A stretch of DNA of 51,273 nucleotides, taken from the NCBI GenBank assembly GCA_934120735.1, contig CAKOVA010000008.1:1-51273 (forward strand), in the 5' to 3' direction. The first letter of the stretch is position 1. Every line of letters starts with the position of its first letter. The position numbers and the translations under genes were made by a program. This DNA is from an uncultured Prevotella sp. (GTDB lineage Bacteria; Bacteroidota; Bacteroidia; Bacteroidales; Bacteroidaceae). Under the pieces are notes generated by a model. That model was not told the origin of the DNA, did no database searches, and saw nothing but the letters and a program-made list of their open reading frames with translations. Positions 1-12,227 of this stretch are shown piece by piece.

Positions 1-32
1 TCCAACCATCTATCATTTTCATACGTTGATGT

Positions 33-3365
<3,333 letters not shown>

Positions 3366-3409
3366 CTTTTATGGTTGTTTTTGTTTATTTCTTATTATAT
3401 AATGTGATG

Positions 3410-3417
3410 CAAAATTA
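3410..3417 (-). promoter_or_regulatory. Probable secA -7 box
   Basis: On the minus strand this reads TAATTTTG, matching the Bacteroidota TAnnTTTG -7 element. It would start transcription near 3403 and give secA a leader of about 38 nt. No good TTTG -33 element is visible at 19-21 bp spacing. Confidence 0.45.
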
Positions 3418-3553
3418 CGAATAAAATTTGTTAATTTGCCACTTCTCTTTTAATTATTTGATATTCTTGGCGTAAAGCCATCTCCAGGCACCTCGTACCC
3501 CTTGTCAGGTAGGCTTTCTGGCCTTTCATTTCAGCCTCTCAAGTTTTGCTTTT

Positions 3554-3635
3554 CAAAAGCATTGACTTTAGGGGCCAATCTCCATGAGTTTGGCACTCAA
3601 TCTCAATGACTTTGGTGGTCAATCTCTATGAGTTT
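3554..3635. repeat. 22-bp-period degenerate tandem repeat, 3.7 copies
   Basis: Units begin at 3554, 3576, 3598 and 3620 and have the form CAATCTCAATGACTTTGGTGGT with changes between copies; the last is truncated after 16 bases. The array lies in the 350-bp gap between secA and the next gene. A second array of the same period, copy number and length (82 bp) lies at 49120-49201. The rest of this gap shows only the secA promoter. Confidence 0.8.
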
Positions 3636-3715
3636 AAAACCGAAGGGTTAAATGGAAGAAAGAAAATTTGGTAAATCTACGCTAACCTATTGTATGACAT
3701 GTGGTTAGATGTGAC

Positions 3716-5083
3716 TTACTGAAGCGGTGCCGACTTGCAGGCGTTGGGTGCCCTGATTTGAATGGATTTGGCGATGGTTGGCGCAATGCGGTCAACCGTC
3801 ACGGGCAAGTTGATGCGCTGTGGTTTGATGCCTGCCCCGTAAAGAATGATGGGGAAAGGTACGAACGACGCGCGTGCGATATAATGGTCTTGATTGTCTT
3901 CGTTGTACAACTGCCATCCTGGCGCAACCTCTATGAGCAAATCGCCACTGACAGCGGGGTTGTAAGGACTCTCGGTGGCGTTGCGTATGCCCGAAATCTG
4001 AATGAGGAAGTCTTTCGAACGCGAAATAACATCCTCGTAAGAGAGCAGCCTGTCTTCAATGAGCTTGCGGTTGAGGTATATCTGGTTGCGGTAGCATGTC
4101 TCCACATAGCGGGCTTGTCCGTAGATGGCCCCAAGGTACATGTTCAGCAGGTTGGCCGTTCGGTTGATGTAGAACGTCCCGGTGGGAATGCGGTATTTGG
4201 CATAGTCAACCTTTGGGTCTTCGGTGTATCCCGTGCTGGTGAGCACGAAGAGTACCCGATTGGCACCTACCGCCTGTTCGATGCGGGTAATGAGCGACGC
4301 CAGGGTCTTGTCCAGTCCGCGGTAAACGGCCTCCAAATCCGTGCGCCATGCATCGGTATTGCTGCCTGCAGCCGACAGGGTGACTGACAAAAAGTCGGTA
4401 ACTTCGTCCTTACCCATGGCATTGTTGACCACGCAGCTCACGGAGGCGTTGCTCACAGCGTCGTTCAGTTGCGTCTTCTCTTTGCCGGGTCGGGGCCTGG
4501 TGCTGCTATAAGCGTTGATCCATTTGCGGGCTTTGTTGCTGTAATAACTTGACGTTGTCCAGCTTCCGGTCTTCTCATCTATCCAGATGGCACCATCTGC
4601 TGCATGTCCGGCAGACAGCACGGCAGCTTCTCGGTTGGCCGCCAAACCGTAGACGATGGCCGAACCATCGCTCGAAACTTTCAGTTCGTCACCAATGGTG
4701 GACGTAGACATGCGTTGCGGTGAGGACTTATGTTGGGTGTCATCAACACAGAACACTGGGCGCAACGTCTTTCGGTCGAGCCACTGCGTGCTGATGATAT
4801 TATGGTAATAGGGGGTTGTTCCGGTGACGATGGTGGCTATGGCAGAAGCCCGGTCGACAGGTGTGAACGGGTAACTGGCAGCTTCGTACACGCTGCCTTT
4901 CTGCAATAGTTTCTTGAAACCGTCTTGGGAATAAAGTGGCGAATAATGCTCTATATAATCGTTGCGCAACTGGTCGATGGTGATGTTCACCACCAATCGC
5001 GGCGCAGCTTGTAAGGTTTGCGCCTGAACAGTGGTTCCCGTGAGGGTTGCGACAATCATCGCGGAAAGGCATCTATTCATCAT
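3716..5083 (-). CDS. Alkaline phosphatase superfamily (PglZ-like) protein
   Basis: The 455-residue product starts with a signal peptide ending near VQAQ and belongs by pattern to the alkaline phosphatase / type I phosphodiesterase superfamily found in Bacteroidota. The N-terminal VVNITIDQLRNDYI segment is the usual first metal-ligand (Asp) strand, and PVDRASAIATIVTGTTPYYH corresponds to the nucleophile region and following helix. It is expected in the periplasm, and the substrate is unknown. The ATG at 5083 overlaps the stop of the upstream DUF4105 gene by four bases (ATGA), so the two are probably translationally coupled. The reading frame stays open upstream of this ATG, but that part lies inside the DUF4105 gene in another frame. 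The thr/ser nucleophile is not obvious in the motif, so activity is uncertain. Confidence 0.82.
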   Translation of the reverse strand: MMNRCLSAMIVATLTGTTVQAQTLQAAPRLVVNITIDQLRNDYIEHYSPLYSQDGFKKLLQKGSVYEAASYPFTPVDRASAIATIVTGTTPYYHNIISTQWLDRKTLRPVFCVDDTQHKSSPQRMSTSTIGDELKVSSDGSAIVYGLAANREAAVLSAGHAADGAIWIDEKTGSWTTSSYYSNKARKWINAYSSTRPRPGKEKTQLNDAVSNASVSCVVNNAMGKDEVTDFLSVTLSAAGSNTDAWRTDLEAVYRGLDKTLASLITRIEQAVGANRVLFVLTSTGYTEDPKVDYAKYRIPTGTFYINRTANLLNMYLGAIYGQARYVETCYRNQIYLNRKLIEDRLLSYEDVISRSKDFLIQISGIRNATESPYNPAVSGDLLIEVAPGWQLYNEDNQDHYIARASFVPFPIILYGAGIKPQRINLPVTVDRIAPTIAKSIQIRAPNACKSAPLQ

Positions 5084-6288
5084 TTTACCGGTTTTTTGTA
5101 GGTGTGAATCATCAACCATCCATACCTTAAAAGTAAAGATAGTGCCACAATGACCATGCCTTCTGCATAGGTTTGGAAGAACGCCAACATGAGGTTGGCC
5201 ACCAGCAACAGGCTGTACAGCTTGATGTAGGAATGAATTCTGCCCATGCGCAAGGCTTTGATGGTGGGGAAGAGGTAGAAAAGGTTGAGCGGACAGAGCA
5301 GCAGAATTTGGAAATTCAGTTGCACCGTTGGGTGTTGGGAGAAAACCATGGCCAGCAAAATGAGGCCGGCCGTGCCTGTGACAAGCATGACAAGGAGGTC
5401 GTAAACCCAAAGAATGCGCCGTGTCTTCCATTCGACCAAGCATGTGATGAGCGTCAGGATGAGCCACAAAATGGCACAAACTACTGGTGTGACGGCAGCT
5501 TTTTCCACAGGTTTCTCGATGGGTTGAATGAGGTACGACGTGCTGTTTACGAGGTTTCTTCGCTGTCCTTGGCGGTCAATCACAAGGGCATGAGCGAAAT
5601 CTTCCCGCAGACTGTCGGGTAAAAACTGCTGTTGTGCGTTGTCTGTCTTAGCGTCGGCCTTGACCCCAAGCAACAGGTCGTTGCCGAATTGGGCCCATCG
5701 ATGCTGCTCGTTCCACTGATGAATCATTTGGCGGTACGAGGTGGTGACGTTCTTGTTCTCCGCATACAGCACGTTGCCGTTGATGTGGTTGACAATCATA
5801 TCGCGGGCCCGGGTGGTGCAATTGTCATAAAAATAGTTGTATCGATACACGCGGTTCTCGGGCCGGTAGTTCACGTCAATGGCTTGTGTGATGGCCCATT
5901 TTTCTTCTCTGGTGAGGTTGAGTTGTTGTTCTTTCACCCAACTACCTCTGCGAGCGTATGAGGCAATGAAGTCATTGATGTCTTGAATGCCCATTTCATA
6001 GTCGGTGAGCCCGAATACAAAGCGTAAGATGAAGTAGCTTTTCTGGAAGGAAAACATGCCATAGTTTACGACGATGTCTTGCTGTCGGCCTACGTCGTTG
6101 TAGTGAATGGCAGTGTGACCGTAATACGAATAGATTTGGTCGCCGGGACCACAAGTGAGCAAGCTAATCTTAACCGAGTCCATACTTTTGAGCAGGACGC
6201 TGTCTACTTGCGCATTGGTTTGCTGCGTGGTCAAAAGGAATGCAACCAATACCAGTAAATACTTTAAATGCGTGGTAAAACGTTTCAC
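5080..6288 (-). CDS. DUF4105 multi-pass membrane protein
   Basis: The product, 402 residues from the GTG at 6288, has an N-terminal signal segment ending TNAQ. A DUF4105-type domain follows with the family hallmark LLTCGPGDQIYSYYGHTAIH and a conserved NCTTRARDMI stretch. The C-terminal half has about five hydrophobic segments. DUF4105 proteins are Bacteroidota envelope proteins of unknown function; the Cys and His motifs suggest a papain-like or lipid-modifying fold, which is only an inference. An alternative GTG at 6315 would add nine residues before the signal sequence and looks less likely. The only visible -7 box (6293-6300) sits almost on the 6288 start, so the transcript may be leaderless. 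The stop overlaps the next gene's ATG by four bases. Confidence 0.85.
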   Translation of the reverse strand: MKRFTTHLKYLLVLVAFLLTTQQTNAQVDSVLLKSMDSVKISLLTCGPGDQIYSYYGHTAIHYNDVGRQQDIVVNYGMFSFQKSYFILRFVFGLTDYEMGIQDINDFIASYARRGSWVKEQQLNLTREEKWAITQAIDVNYRPENRVYRYNYFYDNCTTRARDMIVNHINGNVLYAENKNVTTSYRQMIHQWNEQHRWAQFGNDLLLGVKADAKTDNAQQQFLPDSLREDFAHALVIDRQGQRRNLVNSTSYLIQPIEKPVEKAAVTPVVCAILWLILTLITCLVEWKTRRILWVYDLLVMLVTGTAGLILLAMVFSQHPTVQLNFQILLLCPLNLFYLFPTIKALRMGRIHSYIKLYSLLLVANLMLAFFQTYAEGMVIVALSLLLRYGWLMIHTYKKPVK

Positions 6289-6292
6289 GATG

Positions 6293-6300
6293 CAAAAATA
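6293..6300 (-). promoter_or_regulatory. Possible -7 box at the DUF4105 gene start
   Basis: The minus strand reads TATTTTTG, a full TAnnTTTG match, only four bases before the GTG at 6288. If used, the mRNA would have essentially no leader. No matching -33 element is seen. Confidence 0.35.
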
Positions 6301-6345
6301 ACTTATATTTCCCACTTAATGTGCGTTTAATTAGAAAATTTTCGA

Positions 6346-6353
6346 TATTTTTG
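6346..6353 (+). promoter_or_regulatory. -7 box of the FadL-like gene
   Basis: TATTTTTG matches TAnnTTTG and ends 25 bases before the ATG at 6379. It faces the opposite box at 6293-6300, so this is a divergent promoter region. The -33 element is weak. Confidence 0.5.
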
Positions 6354-6378
6354 CATCCAAAATAGAAATCAGAACAGA

Positions 6379-7680
6379 ATGAAAAAAGTAGCAGGTGCCC
6401 TTTTGTTGGCAGCTTTCACTATATCTACGTTTGCTCAAAGCGGTACGAATTCTCCTTATAGCCAGTATGGTTTGGGACTGTTGTCTGACCAGACCAGCGG
6501 ATTCAACCGTGGCATGAACGGATTGGGTTATGGTTTCAGGGAGAACGACCAGGTGAATTTCATCAATCCTGCCTCTTATTCAGCCTTCGATTCGCTCACC
6601 TTTGTGTTCGATGCGGGCATCTCTGGGCAACTCACTAATTTTGCCGAGAATGGTAAAAAGAAGAATGCGAAAAATGCAGACCTTGAATATGTGGTCGCTG
6701 GTTTGCGGCTGGCCAAACATTTGGGCTTGAGCTTTGGCTTGGTTCCTTTTACCAACGTTGGATATAATTATGCCCATACATCGACCGTCAACGTGGATGA
6801 AAACTACGCAAAGACCACGGCAACCAATACTTACGCTGGCAATGGTGGCTTGCATCAGGTATACTTAGGGACGGGATGGGCACCCTTCAAGGGATTCTCT
6901 TTGGGTGCCAATATCTCTTATCTGTGGGGGGAGTTGAACCGTTCGGTCGTGAACAGCTACAATGACCAGTCGGTTAATACCGTTTCAAAGTATTATTCGG
7001 CATCGGTGAAGAATTATAAATTGGATTTGGGATTGCAATATACGGCTCAATTGTCGAAGAAAGATCAGATTACTTTGGGTGCTGTGTATAGTCTGGGACA
7101 TAAACTTGGTGCCGACCCAACGTTGGATGTTATCTCACGAAATCCGCAGACTGGCGTGCAGGACACAACCGCTTATAGCATAACCAACGGCCTGGAACTG
7201 CCTACATCGATAGGAGGAGGATTGGCTTGGAACCACCAAAACCAATTGAAGTTGGGCGTTGATTATCTGCTGCAGCAGTGGTCAAAAACCGAATATCCTG
7301 TTTATTCCATCGCCAGTGGTGTGCCACAGTACGCACTGTCAAAGAATGAATTCAACGATCGGCATCGATTTACAGTTGGTGGAGAGTTCTGTCAAGATTT
7401 GAACAGTCGCAATTTCTTCAAACGAATCCGCTATCGGTTAGGTGCTTCCTACGCCACACCTTATATGAAAGTAAATGGTGTGGATGGCCCAAAGGAAATC
7501 AGCGTGAGTGCAGGTTTCGGCATTCCCATCGTCAATGCTTATAACAATCGTTCGTTGTTGAATATCTCTGCGCAGTGGGTTCGACAGGATTCGAAGACCT
7601 TTATCACAGAGAATACGTTTCGTATCAATATCGGACTGACCTTCAACGAGCGTTGGTTCGCTAAATGGAAGGTTAATTAA
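6379..7680 (+). CDS. FadL/OMPP1-like outer membrane beta-barrel protein
   Basis: The 433-residue protein has a clean signal peptide (MKKVAGALLLAAFTISTFAQ). It continues with SPYSQYGLG and NFINPASYSAFDSLTFVFDAG, the 'NPA' signature typical of the outer-membrane transport protein (FadL/TodX/OMPP1) fold. Alternating hydrophobic beta strands follow, and the end INIGLTFNERWFAKWKVN is barrel-like. FadL homologues move hydrophobic molecules across the outer membrane; the cargo here is unknown. The gene opens a plus-strand envelope cluster with LptC 30 bp downstream, so a role in outer-membrane upkeep is plausible. It lacks close resemblance to type IX secretion protein PorV beyond the shared fold, and I do not assign that function. 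Confidence 0.75.
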   Translation: MKKVAGALLLAAFTISTFAQSGTNSPYSQYGLGLLSDQTSGFNRGMNGLGYGFRENDQVNFINPASYSAFDSLTFVFDAGISGQLTNFAENGKKKNAKNADLEYVVAGLRLAKHLGLSFGLVPFTNVGYNYAHTSTVNVDENYAKTTATNTYAGNGGLHQVYLGTGWAPFKGFSLGANISYLWGELNRSVVNSYNDQSVNTVSKYYSASVKNYKLDLGLQYTAQLSKKDQITLGAVYSLGHKLGADPTLDVISRNPQTGVQDTTAYSITNGLELPTSIGGGLAWNHQNQLKLGVDYLLQQWSKTEYPVYSIASGVPQYALSKNEFNDRHRFTVGGEFCQDLNSRNFFKRIRYRLGASYATPYMKVNGVDGPKEISVSAGFGIPIVNAYNNRSLLNISAQWVRQDSKTFITENTFRINIGLTFNERWFAKWKVN

Positions 7681-7710
7681 TCTGCTTTGTGAGGCAGGGA
7701 AGGTAACTGA

Positions 7711-8361
7711 ATGGTCAAGAAGTCTGTCATACCTATCTTATTATTGTCGCACATCTTGTTTTTCATTTCGTGCGAAAAACAGAGGGAACATATTGCGCCT
7801 GCCATTCATGAACGCGACTCGGTGCCTATGATGACTACCTATGGAGTGAACCAGTTGATATCCGATTCGGGCGTCATCAAGTATAAAATAGTGACAGAAC
7901 GATGGGAAATCTACCAAAATGAAACCTCTCAAAAGTCGGTTTTCATCAAGGGAGCTTTCTTAGAACAGTTTGATGAGAGCTTTCATGTGCAGTCGTACAT
8001 ACAATGCGATACGGCCTACTATTACACCGACAAGCAGCTTTGGGAACTGCGGGGACGGGTAAAGATATTGACCAAAGACGGGCTGGACTTTACCAGTGAG
8101 GAGTTGTTTCTGGATAGGCGAGCACACGAGTTGTATTCGCGTAAGTACTCAAAACTTGTCACTCCCAAGCGAACGCTGCAGGGAAGTTATTTCCGAAGCG
8201 ATGAGCGGATGACCCGATATCTGGTGACTAACAGTCGGGGATCGTTTGAAAAATCCGACTTTACGGGCGAGTCTGACAGCACTACCGTGGCAGCAGATAG
8301 CCTCAATAGCTTTAGTCGTCCGCAAGCAGCACCACGACCTAAGATGCCAACGACCCCATGA
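7711..8361 (+). CDS. lptC: LPS export periplasmic protein LptC
   Basis: LptC couples the LptBFG inner-membrane transporter to the periplasmic LptA bridge that carries lipopolysaccharide to the outer membrane. The 216-residue product has an N-terminal hydrophobic segment with lipobox-like FFISC (Cys near residue 21). A beta-jellyroll-like series follows: ERWEIYQNETSQKSVFIKGA, then the segments around YYYTDKQLWELRGRVKILTKDG and FTSEELFLDRRAHELYS, the last typical of LptC/OstA domains. The lipobox form, rather than a plain membrane anchor, is common in Bacteroidota LptC. It lies 30 bp after the barrel gene and 14 bp before the CBS-protein gene, an order often seen in this phylum. The low-complexity C-terminus rich in Pro and Ala is probably disordered. 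Confidence 0.88.
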   Translation: MVKKSVIPILLLSHILFFISCEKQREHIAPAIHERDSVPMMTTYGVNQLISDSGVIKYKIVTERWEIYQNETSQKSVFIKGAFLEQFDESFHVQSYIQCDTAYYYTDKQLWELRGRVKILTKDGLDFTSEELFLDRRAHELYSRKYSKLVTPKRTLQGSYFRSDERMTRYLVTNSRGSFEKSDFTGESDSTTVAADSLNSFSRPQAAPRPKMPTTP

Positions 8362-8375
8362 TAAGGATTTAAACA

Positions 8376-9653
8376 ATGAATGAACAGGTTGATTTAGCGC
8401 TGATTATCGGCATCCTCATCACGATGATACTCTCTGCTTTCTTTTCAGGAATGGAGATAGCTTTCGTGTCCAGCAATCGTATGCTTGCACAGATGGACAA
8501 GGAGAAGATGGGTATTTCGAAGCGCTTCTTGTCTCTTTTCTTCAACAACCCCAACAGCTTTGTCAGCACCATGCTGGTGGGTAACAACATTGTGCTGGTG
8601 GTATATGGTATCTTGATTGCGCGTCTCTTTGATCAAACAATCTTTGCAGGGATGGATGCCGCATTCACCGTGCCGGCAGATACGGTGCTGTCGACCTTGA
8701 TTATCTTGTTTACGGGCGAGTTTTTGCCGAAGACACTGTTCCAAAGCAACCCCAACCGACTGATGCAGGTGTTCGCCTTTCCAGCCTATTTGTTTTACGT
8801 TATCCTATGGCCCATAAGCCGTTTCGCAACCTTTTTATCAGGCTTGATACTTCGATTGTTTAGGGTTCACATTCCGAAAGACGCCATCTCGGGTGGATTT
8901 TCCAAGGTTGATTTGGATTATCTGATTCAATCAAGCATAGATAACGCGCGAAGTAATGAGGAAATAAAGAATGAGGTGAAAATCTTTCACAATGCACTCG
9001 ACTTCCCAGACACGAAGGTGCGCGACTGCATGGTGCCGCGAACTGAGATTAATTCGGTAGACATGAATACATGCACGCTCGAAGAATTGAAGCAGAAATT
9101 CATTGAGAGTGGCAATTCAAAAATCATTGTTTACAAGGATGACATCGATCACATCCAGGGCTATATCCACAGTTCAGAACTGTTTAAGAATCCATCTTCA
9201 TGGAAAGATGGTATCCGTTCCATGCCCTTTGTGCCTGAAACCATGCCCGCACAGAAGCTCATGCAAATACTATTGCAACAGAAAAAAAGCCTCGGAGTGG
9301 TGGTGGATGAGTTCGGAGGAACCAGCGGTATCGTCTCTTTGGAGGACATTGTGGAGGAGATATTCGGTGAGATAGAGGACGAACATGATAGCCTGAAATA
9401 TGTCGCCAAGCAGACTAATGAGGATGAATACCTGTTGTCGGCTCGGCTGGAGATAGACAAAGTGAACGAAATGTTCAGCTTAGATTTGCCCGAAAGCGAG
9501 GAGTACATGACGCTTGGTGGGTTGATATTGAATGCCTATCGTAGCTTCCCGAAGTTGAATGAGATTGTCAAAATAGGAAAATTCGAGTTCAAGATTATCA
9601 AGATTGCAACCGCTAAAATAGAGCTGGTTCAGCTGAAAGTTCTGACCGAATGA
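8376..9653 (+). CDS. Hemolysin/CNNM-CorC family CBS-domain membrane protein
   Basis: The 425-residue protein has an N-terminal DUF21 (CNNM) membrane domain of about 200 residues with four hydrophobic segments. The first contains the characteristic FFSGMEIAFVSSNR. A tandem CBS pair follows, around VRDCMVPRTEINSVD and LQQKKSLGVVVDEFGGTSGI, and a CorC/HlyC C-terminal domain occupies about residues 340-420. The family includes Mg2+/Co2+ efflux proteins, and Bacteroidota members near this gene order are also annotated as GldE-like. The gene follows lptC by 14 bp and precedes ppiD, so it is probably part of the same envelope operon. Transport substrate cannot be read from sequence. Confidence 0.88.
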   Translation: MNEQVDLALIIGILITMILSAFFSGMEIAFVSSNRMLAQMDKEKMGISKRFLSLFFNNPNSFVSTMLVGNNIVLVVYGILIARLFDQTIFAGMDAAFTVPADTVLSTLIILFTGEFLPKTLFQSNPNRLMQVFAFPAYLFYVILWPISRFATFLSGLILRLFRVHIPKDAISGGFSKVDLDYLIQSSIDNARSNEEIKNEVKIFHNALDFPDTKVRDCMVPRTEINSVDMNTCTLEELKQKFIESGNSKIIVYKDDIDHIQGYIHSSELFKNPSSWKDGIRSMPFVPETMPAQKLMQILLQQKKSLGVVVDEFGGTSGIVSLEDIVEEIFGEIEDEHDSLKYVAKQTNEDEYLLSARLEIDKVNEMFSLDLPESEEYMTLGGLILNAYRSFPKLNEIVKIGKFEFKIIKIATAKIELVQLKVLTE

Positions 9654-9717
9654 CCCTATAAAAGGGCTTGAACGCAAAATTTCAACTGAAAAATTCATGC
9701 GTTTGCTAAGAATTTAG

Positions 9718-9725
9718 TATTTTTG
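9718..9725 (+). promoter_or_regulatory. Possible -7 box upstream of ppiD
   Basis: TATTTTTG occurs in the 189-bp gap before ppiD and would give a leader of about 110 nt. The -33 spacing is poor, so ppiD may also depend on read-through from the lptC operon. Confidence 0.4.
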
Positions 9726-9842
9726 TACGCATTTTGTAAGTAACTAACAGTACCATGGCACAGGTTGTTATGTTATTTTGTAGTACGAACAATGCCTTTA
9801 AACGAATATAAAAAACAAAAAAATAAAACAGTATAATTAACA

Positions 9843-11984
9843 ATGGCAGCATTAGGAAAAATTAGAAAAAGAGGCCTGATCTTGATTAGTATTATCGGTT
9901 TGGGTCTTTTTGCGTTTATTGCTGAAGAGGGATTTCGTTCATGCGAAGCATCCCGAAACGACCGACGTCAGCAGATAGGCGAAGTGTTAGGTGAGAAAGT
10001 CGGTGTGCAAGACTTTCAAAAGCTCATTGATGAGTATTCGGAAGTCATCAAGATGCAACAAGGTGTGAACAACCTCAATGAGATGCAGTTGAACCAAGTG
10101 AAAGACATGGTTTGGCAAACTTACATCCAAACCAAGGTGGTAGAGAATGAAGCCAACAAGCTGGGACTGACCGTAACAGATGCCGAATTGCAGAATATCC
10201 TTAATGAAGGAACCAACCCCATGTTGATGCAAACACCGTTTGTGAATCAACAAACGGGTCGTTTTGATGCAAATTCGCTAAAGAAGTTCCTCGCTGATTA
10301 TAAGACACAGCAAACCGCCAACCCACAACTTGCCGAGCAGTATCAGGCTTTGTACAAGTATTGGACGTTCATAGAGAAGACGCTTCGTCAACAATTGCTG
10401 GCACAAAAATATCAAAGTCTTCTTGCAAGTTGCATCCTCTCAAACCCTATTGAGGCCAAAATGGCATACAAAGAGGCCAACGAGGAGAGTCAGATTGAGT
10501 TGGCTACGTTCCCTTATTCGAGCATTGAAGATAGCAAGGTGAAAATCTCTGACGCAGACTTGAAGGCGAAATACGAAGAAGTGAAGGGCCGTTTCAAGCA
10601 ATATGTAGAGAGTCGTGACATCAAGTATGTGACGGTACAGGTAACACCTTCCGCAAACGACCGTGCGGCTTTGCAGAAGTCATTCACGCAATATACAGCC
10701 GACTTGGCCGCAGCAGCCGACCCTGCAAACGCTGTTCGCAAGAGTACGTCATTGGTGAACTATTTAGGTTTGCCTGTTGCTAAGACAGCTTATGCGTCTG
10801 ACATTGCTGACAAACTTGATTCCATGGCTGTTGGACAGACCTTTGGTCCGTTCGAAAGTCAGATGGATAACACGCTGAATGTCATCAAATTGGTTTCTAA
10901 ACAATTGTTGCCCGACTCGGTGCAGTACCGCCAAATTCAGGTAATGGGTGCGACAGCCGATGAAGTTCAGAAGCGTGCTGACTCCATTTACACTGCTTTG
11001 AACGGTGGTGCCGACTTCGAGTTGCTGGCCAAAAAATATGGACAAACGGGCGAAAAGACCTGGTTGACGACCGCACAATATCAGCAAGCACCGTCTATGG
11101 ACGCTGATACAAAGACGTATATCAATACGCTCAATAATCTTGGCGTTAGCGAAACGAGAAACATGAAGCTGGGACAAGGCAATGTCATCATACAGGTTGT
11201 TGACCGCAGGGCGATGATTAACAAATACACGGCTGCCGTCATTAAGAAGACTATCGATTTCTCTAAGGAGACTTATTCAACAGCCTATAACAAGTTCAGC
11301 TCATTTGTCAGTGCCAATCAGACACCAGATAAAATCGCTAAGAATGCAAAAGGCAGTGGTTACACGGTGCAGGAAGCAAAGGATATCACCACTTCTACAC
11401 ATACGTTGGTGGGCATCAACGACACTCGTGACGCCCTGAAATGGTTGTTCGAGGCGAAAGAAGGTGAAATATCTCCGATGTACGAGTGTGGTAACAATGA
11501 CCAATTGTTGCTCGTCGTGCTTGACAAGATTCATCCAAAGGGCTATCGTCCTTACGACGATCCACAAGTGAAGGAGATGTTGAAGGCTGAGGTGATGCGT
11601 GACAAGAAGGCCGAACAGCTTATGGCTAAGGCCAAGGACGTGAAGTCTGTTGCAGCTGCTAAGGCGAAGGGAGCTACCGTTGCTCCTGTCAATCAGGTAA
11701 CCTTCTCTGCACCAGTGTTTGTGATGAGTACGGGTGCCAGTGAGCCTGCATTGAGTGGTGCGGTTGCTGCTACGGCAAAAGGACAATTCTCTGCCAAGCC
11801 TGTTAAGGGCAATGCGGGTGTCTATGTGTTCCAAGTAACCAACCGAACGACCCGTCCTGGTAAGTTTGAAGCTAAGGCTGAAGAAGACAAGGCACGGCAG
11901 AAGGCCTTGCAGTTTGCAGGCAACTTCATGAACGAGTTGGTGATAAAGGCCGGCGTAGTTGATGATCGCTACTTGTTCTTCTAA
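9843..11984 (+). CDS. ppiD: PpiD-like periplasmic peptidyl-prolyl isomerase/chaperone
   Basis: The 713-residue product is anchored by a single N-terminal membrane helix (about residues 10-28, GLILISIIGLGLFAFIAEEG) with the rest in the periplasm. A SurA/PpiD-type chaperone region follows (about 35-270), with the typical ASRNDRRQQIGEVLG start and many helices. A parvulin-like domain occupies about 350-450 (VQYRQIQVMG ... GGADFELLAKKYG). The conserved parvulin His of the 'xHIL' strand is Gln here, so isomerase activity may be weak and the chaperone role dominant. A second region near 540-590 (WLFEAKEGEISPMYECGN) resembles another rotamase unit. PpiD assists folding of proteins emerging from SecYEG. 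It closes the plus-strand envelope cluster and is followed by a strong terminator. Confidence 0.88.
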   Translation: MAALGKIRKRGLILISIIGLGLFAFIAEEGFRSCEASRNDRRQQIGEVLGEKVGVQDFQKLIDEYSEVIKMQQGVNNLNEMQLNQVKDMVWQTYIQTKVVENEANKLGLTVTDAELQNILNEGTNPMLMQTPFVNQQTGRFDANSLKKFLADYKTQQTANPQLAEQYQALYKYWTFIEKTLRQQLLAQKYQSLLASCILSNPIEAKMAYKEANEESQIELATFPYSSIEDSKVKISDADLKAKYEEVKGRFKQYVESRDIKYVTVQVTPSANDRAALQKSFTQYTADLAAAADPANAVRKSTSLVNYLGLPVAKTAYASDIADKLDSMAVGQTFGPFESQMDNTLNVIKLVSKQLLPDSVQYRQIQVMGATADEVQKRADSIYTALNGGADFELLAKKYGQTGEKTWLTTAQYQQAPSMDADTKTYINTLNNLGVSETRNMKLGQGNVIIQVVDRRAMINKYTAAVIKKTIDFSKETYSTAYNKFSSFVSANQTPDKIAKNAKGSGYTVQEAKDITTSTHTLVGINDTRDALKWLFEAKEGEISPMYECGNNDQLLLVVLDKIHPKGYRPYDDPQVKEMLKAEVMRDKKAEQLMAKAKDVKSVAAAKAKGATVAPVNQVTFSAPVFVMSTGASEPALSGAVAATAKGQFSAKPVKGNAGVYVFQVTNRTTRPGKFEAKAEEDKARQKALQFAGNFMNELVIKAGVVDDRYLFF

Positions 11985-12061
11985 TGAGATAGAATTCAAA
12001 ACACTCATCGTTAGGATGGCTCATTCAATATCATTGGCCAACTAACGTTGCATCGAAATAT

Positions 12062-12101
12062 AAAAAACTCCGCGTACTTGTTTGAGTACGCGGAGTTTTT
12101 T
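12062..12101. terminator. Bidirectional intrinsic terminator between ppiD and aguB
   Basis: A perfect 17-bp inverted repeat (arms 12062-12078 and 12085-12101, loop TGTTTG) has a GC-rich core. It begins with six A and ends with six T, so it can stop transcription from both convergent genes. Confidence 0.9.
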
Positions 12102-12227
12102 ATAGGCTAACAGCCAAACAGATGGTCATGTGTGGAAACCATTTCAGCTCGCGACCTTTACATCCAAGAATACGATGTTCAATCTGAATGGAATCTATTG
12201 CATGGTTATTCGAGTCATTCTGGTTGC

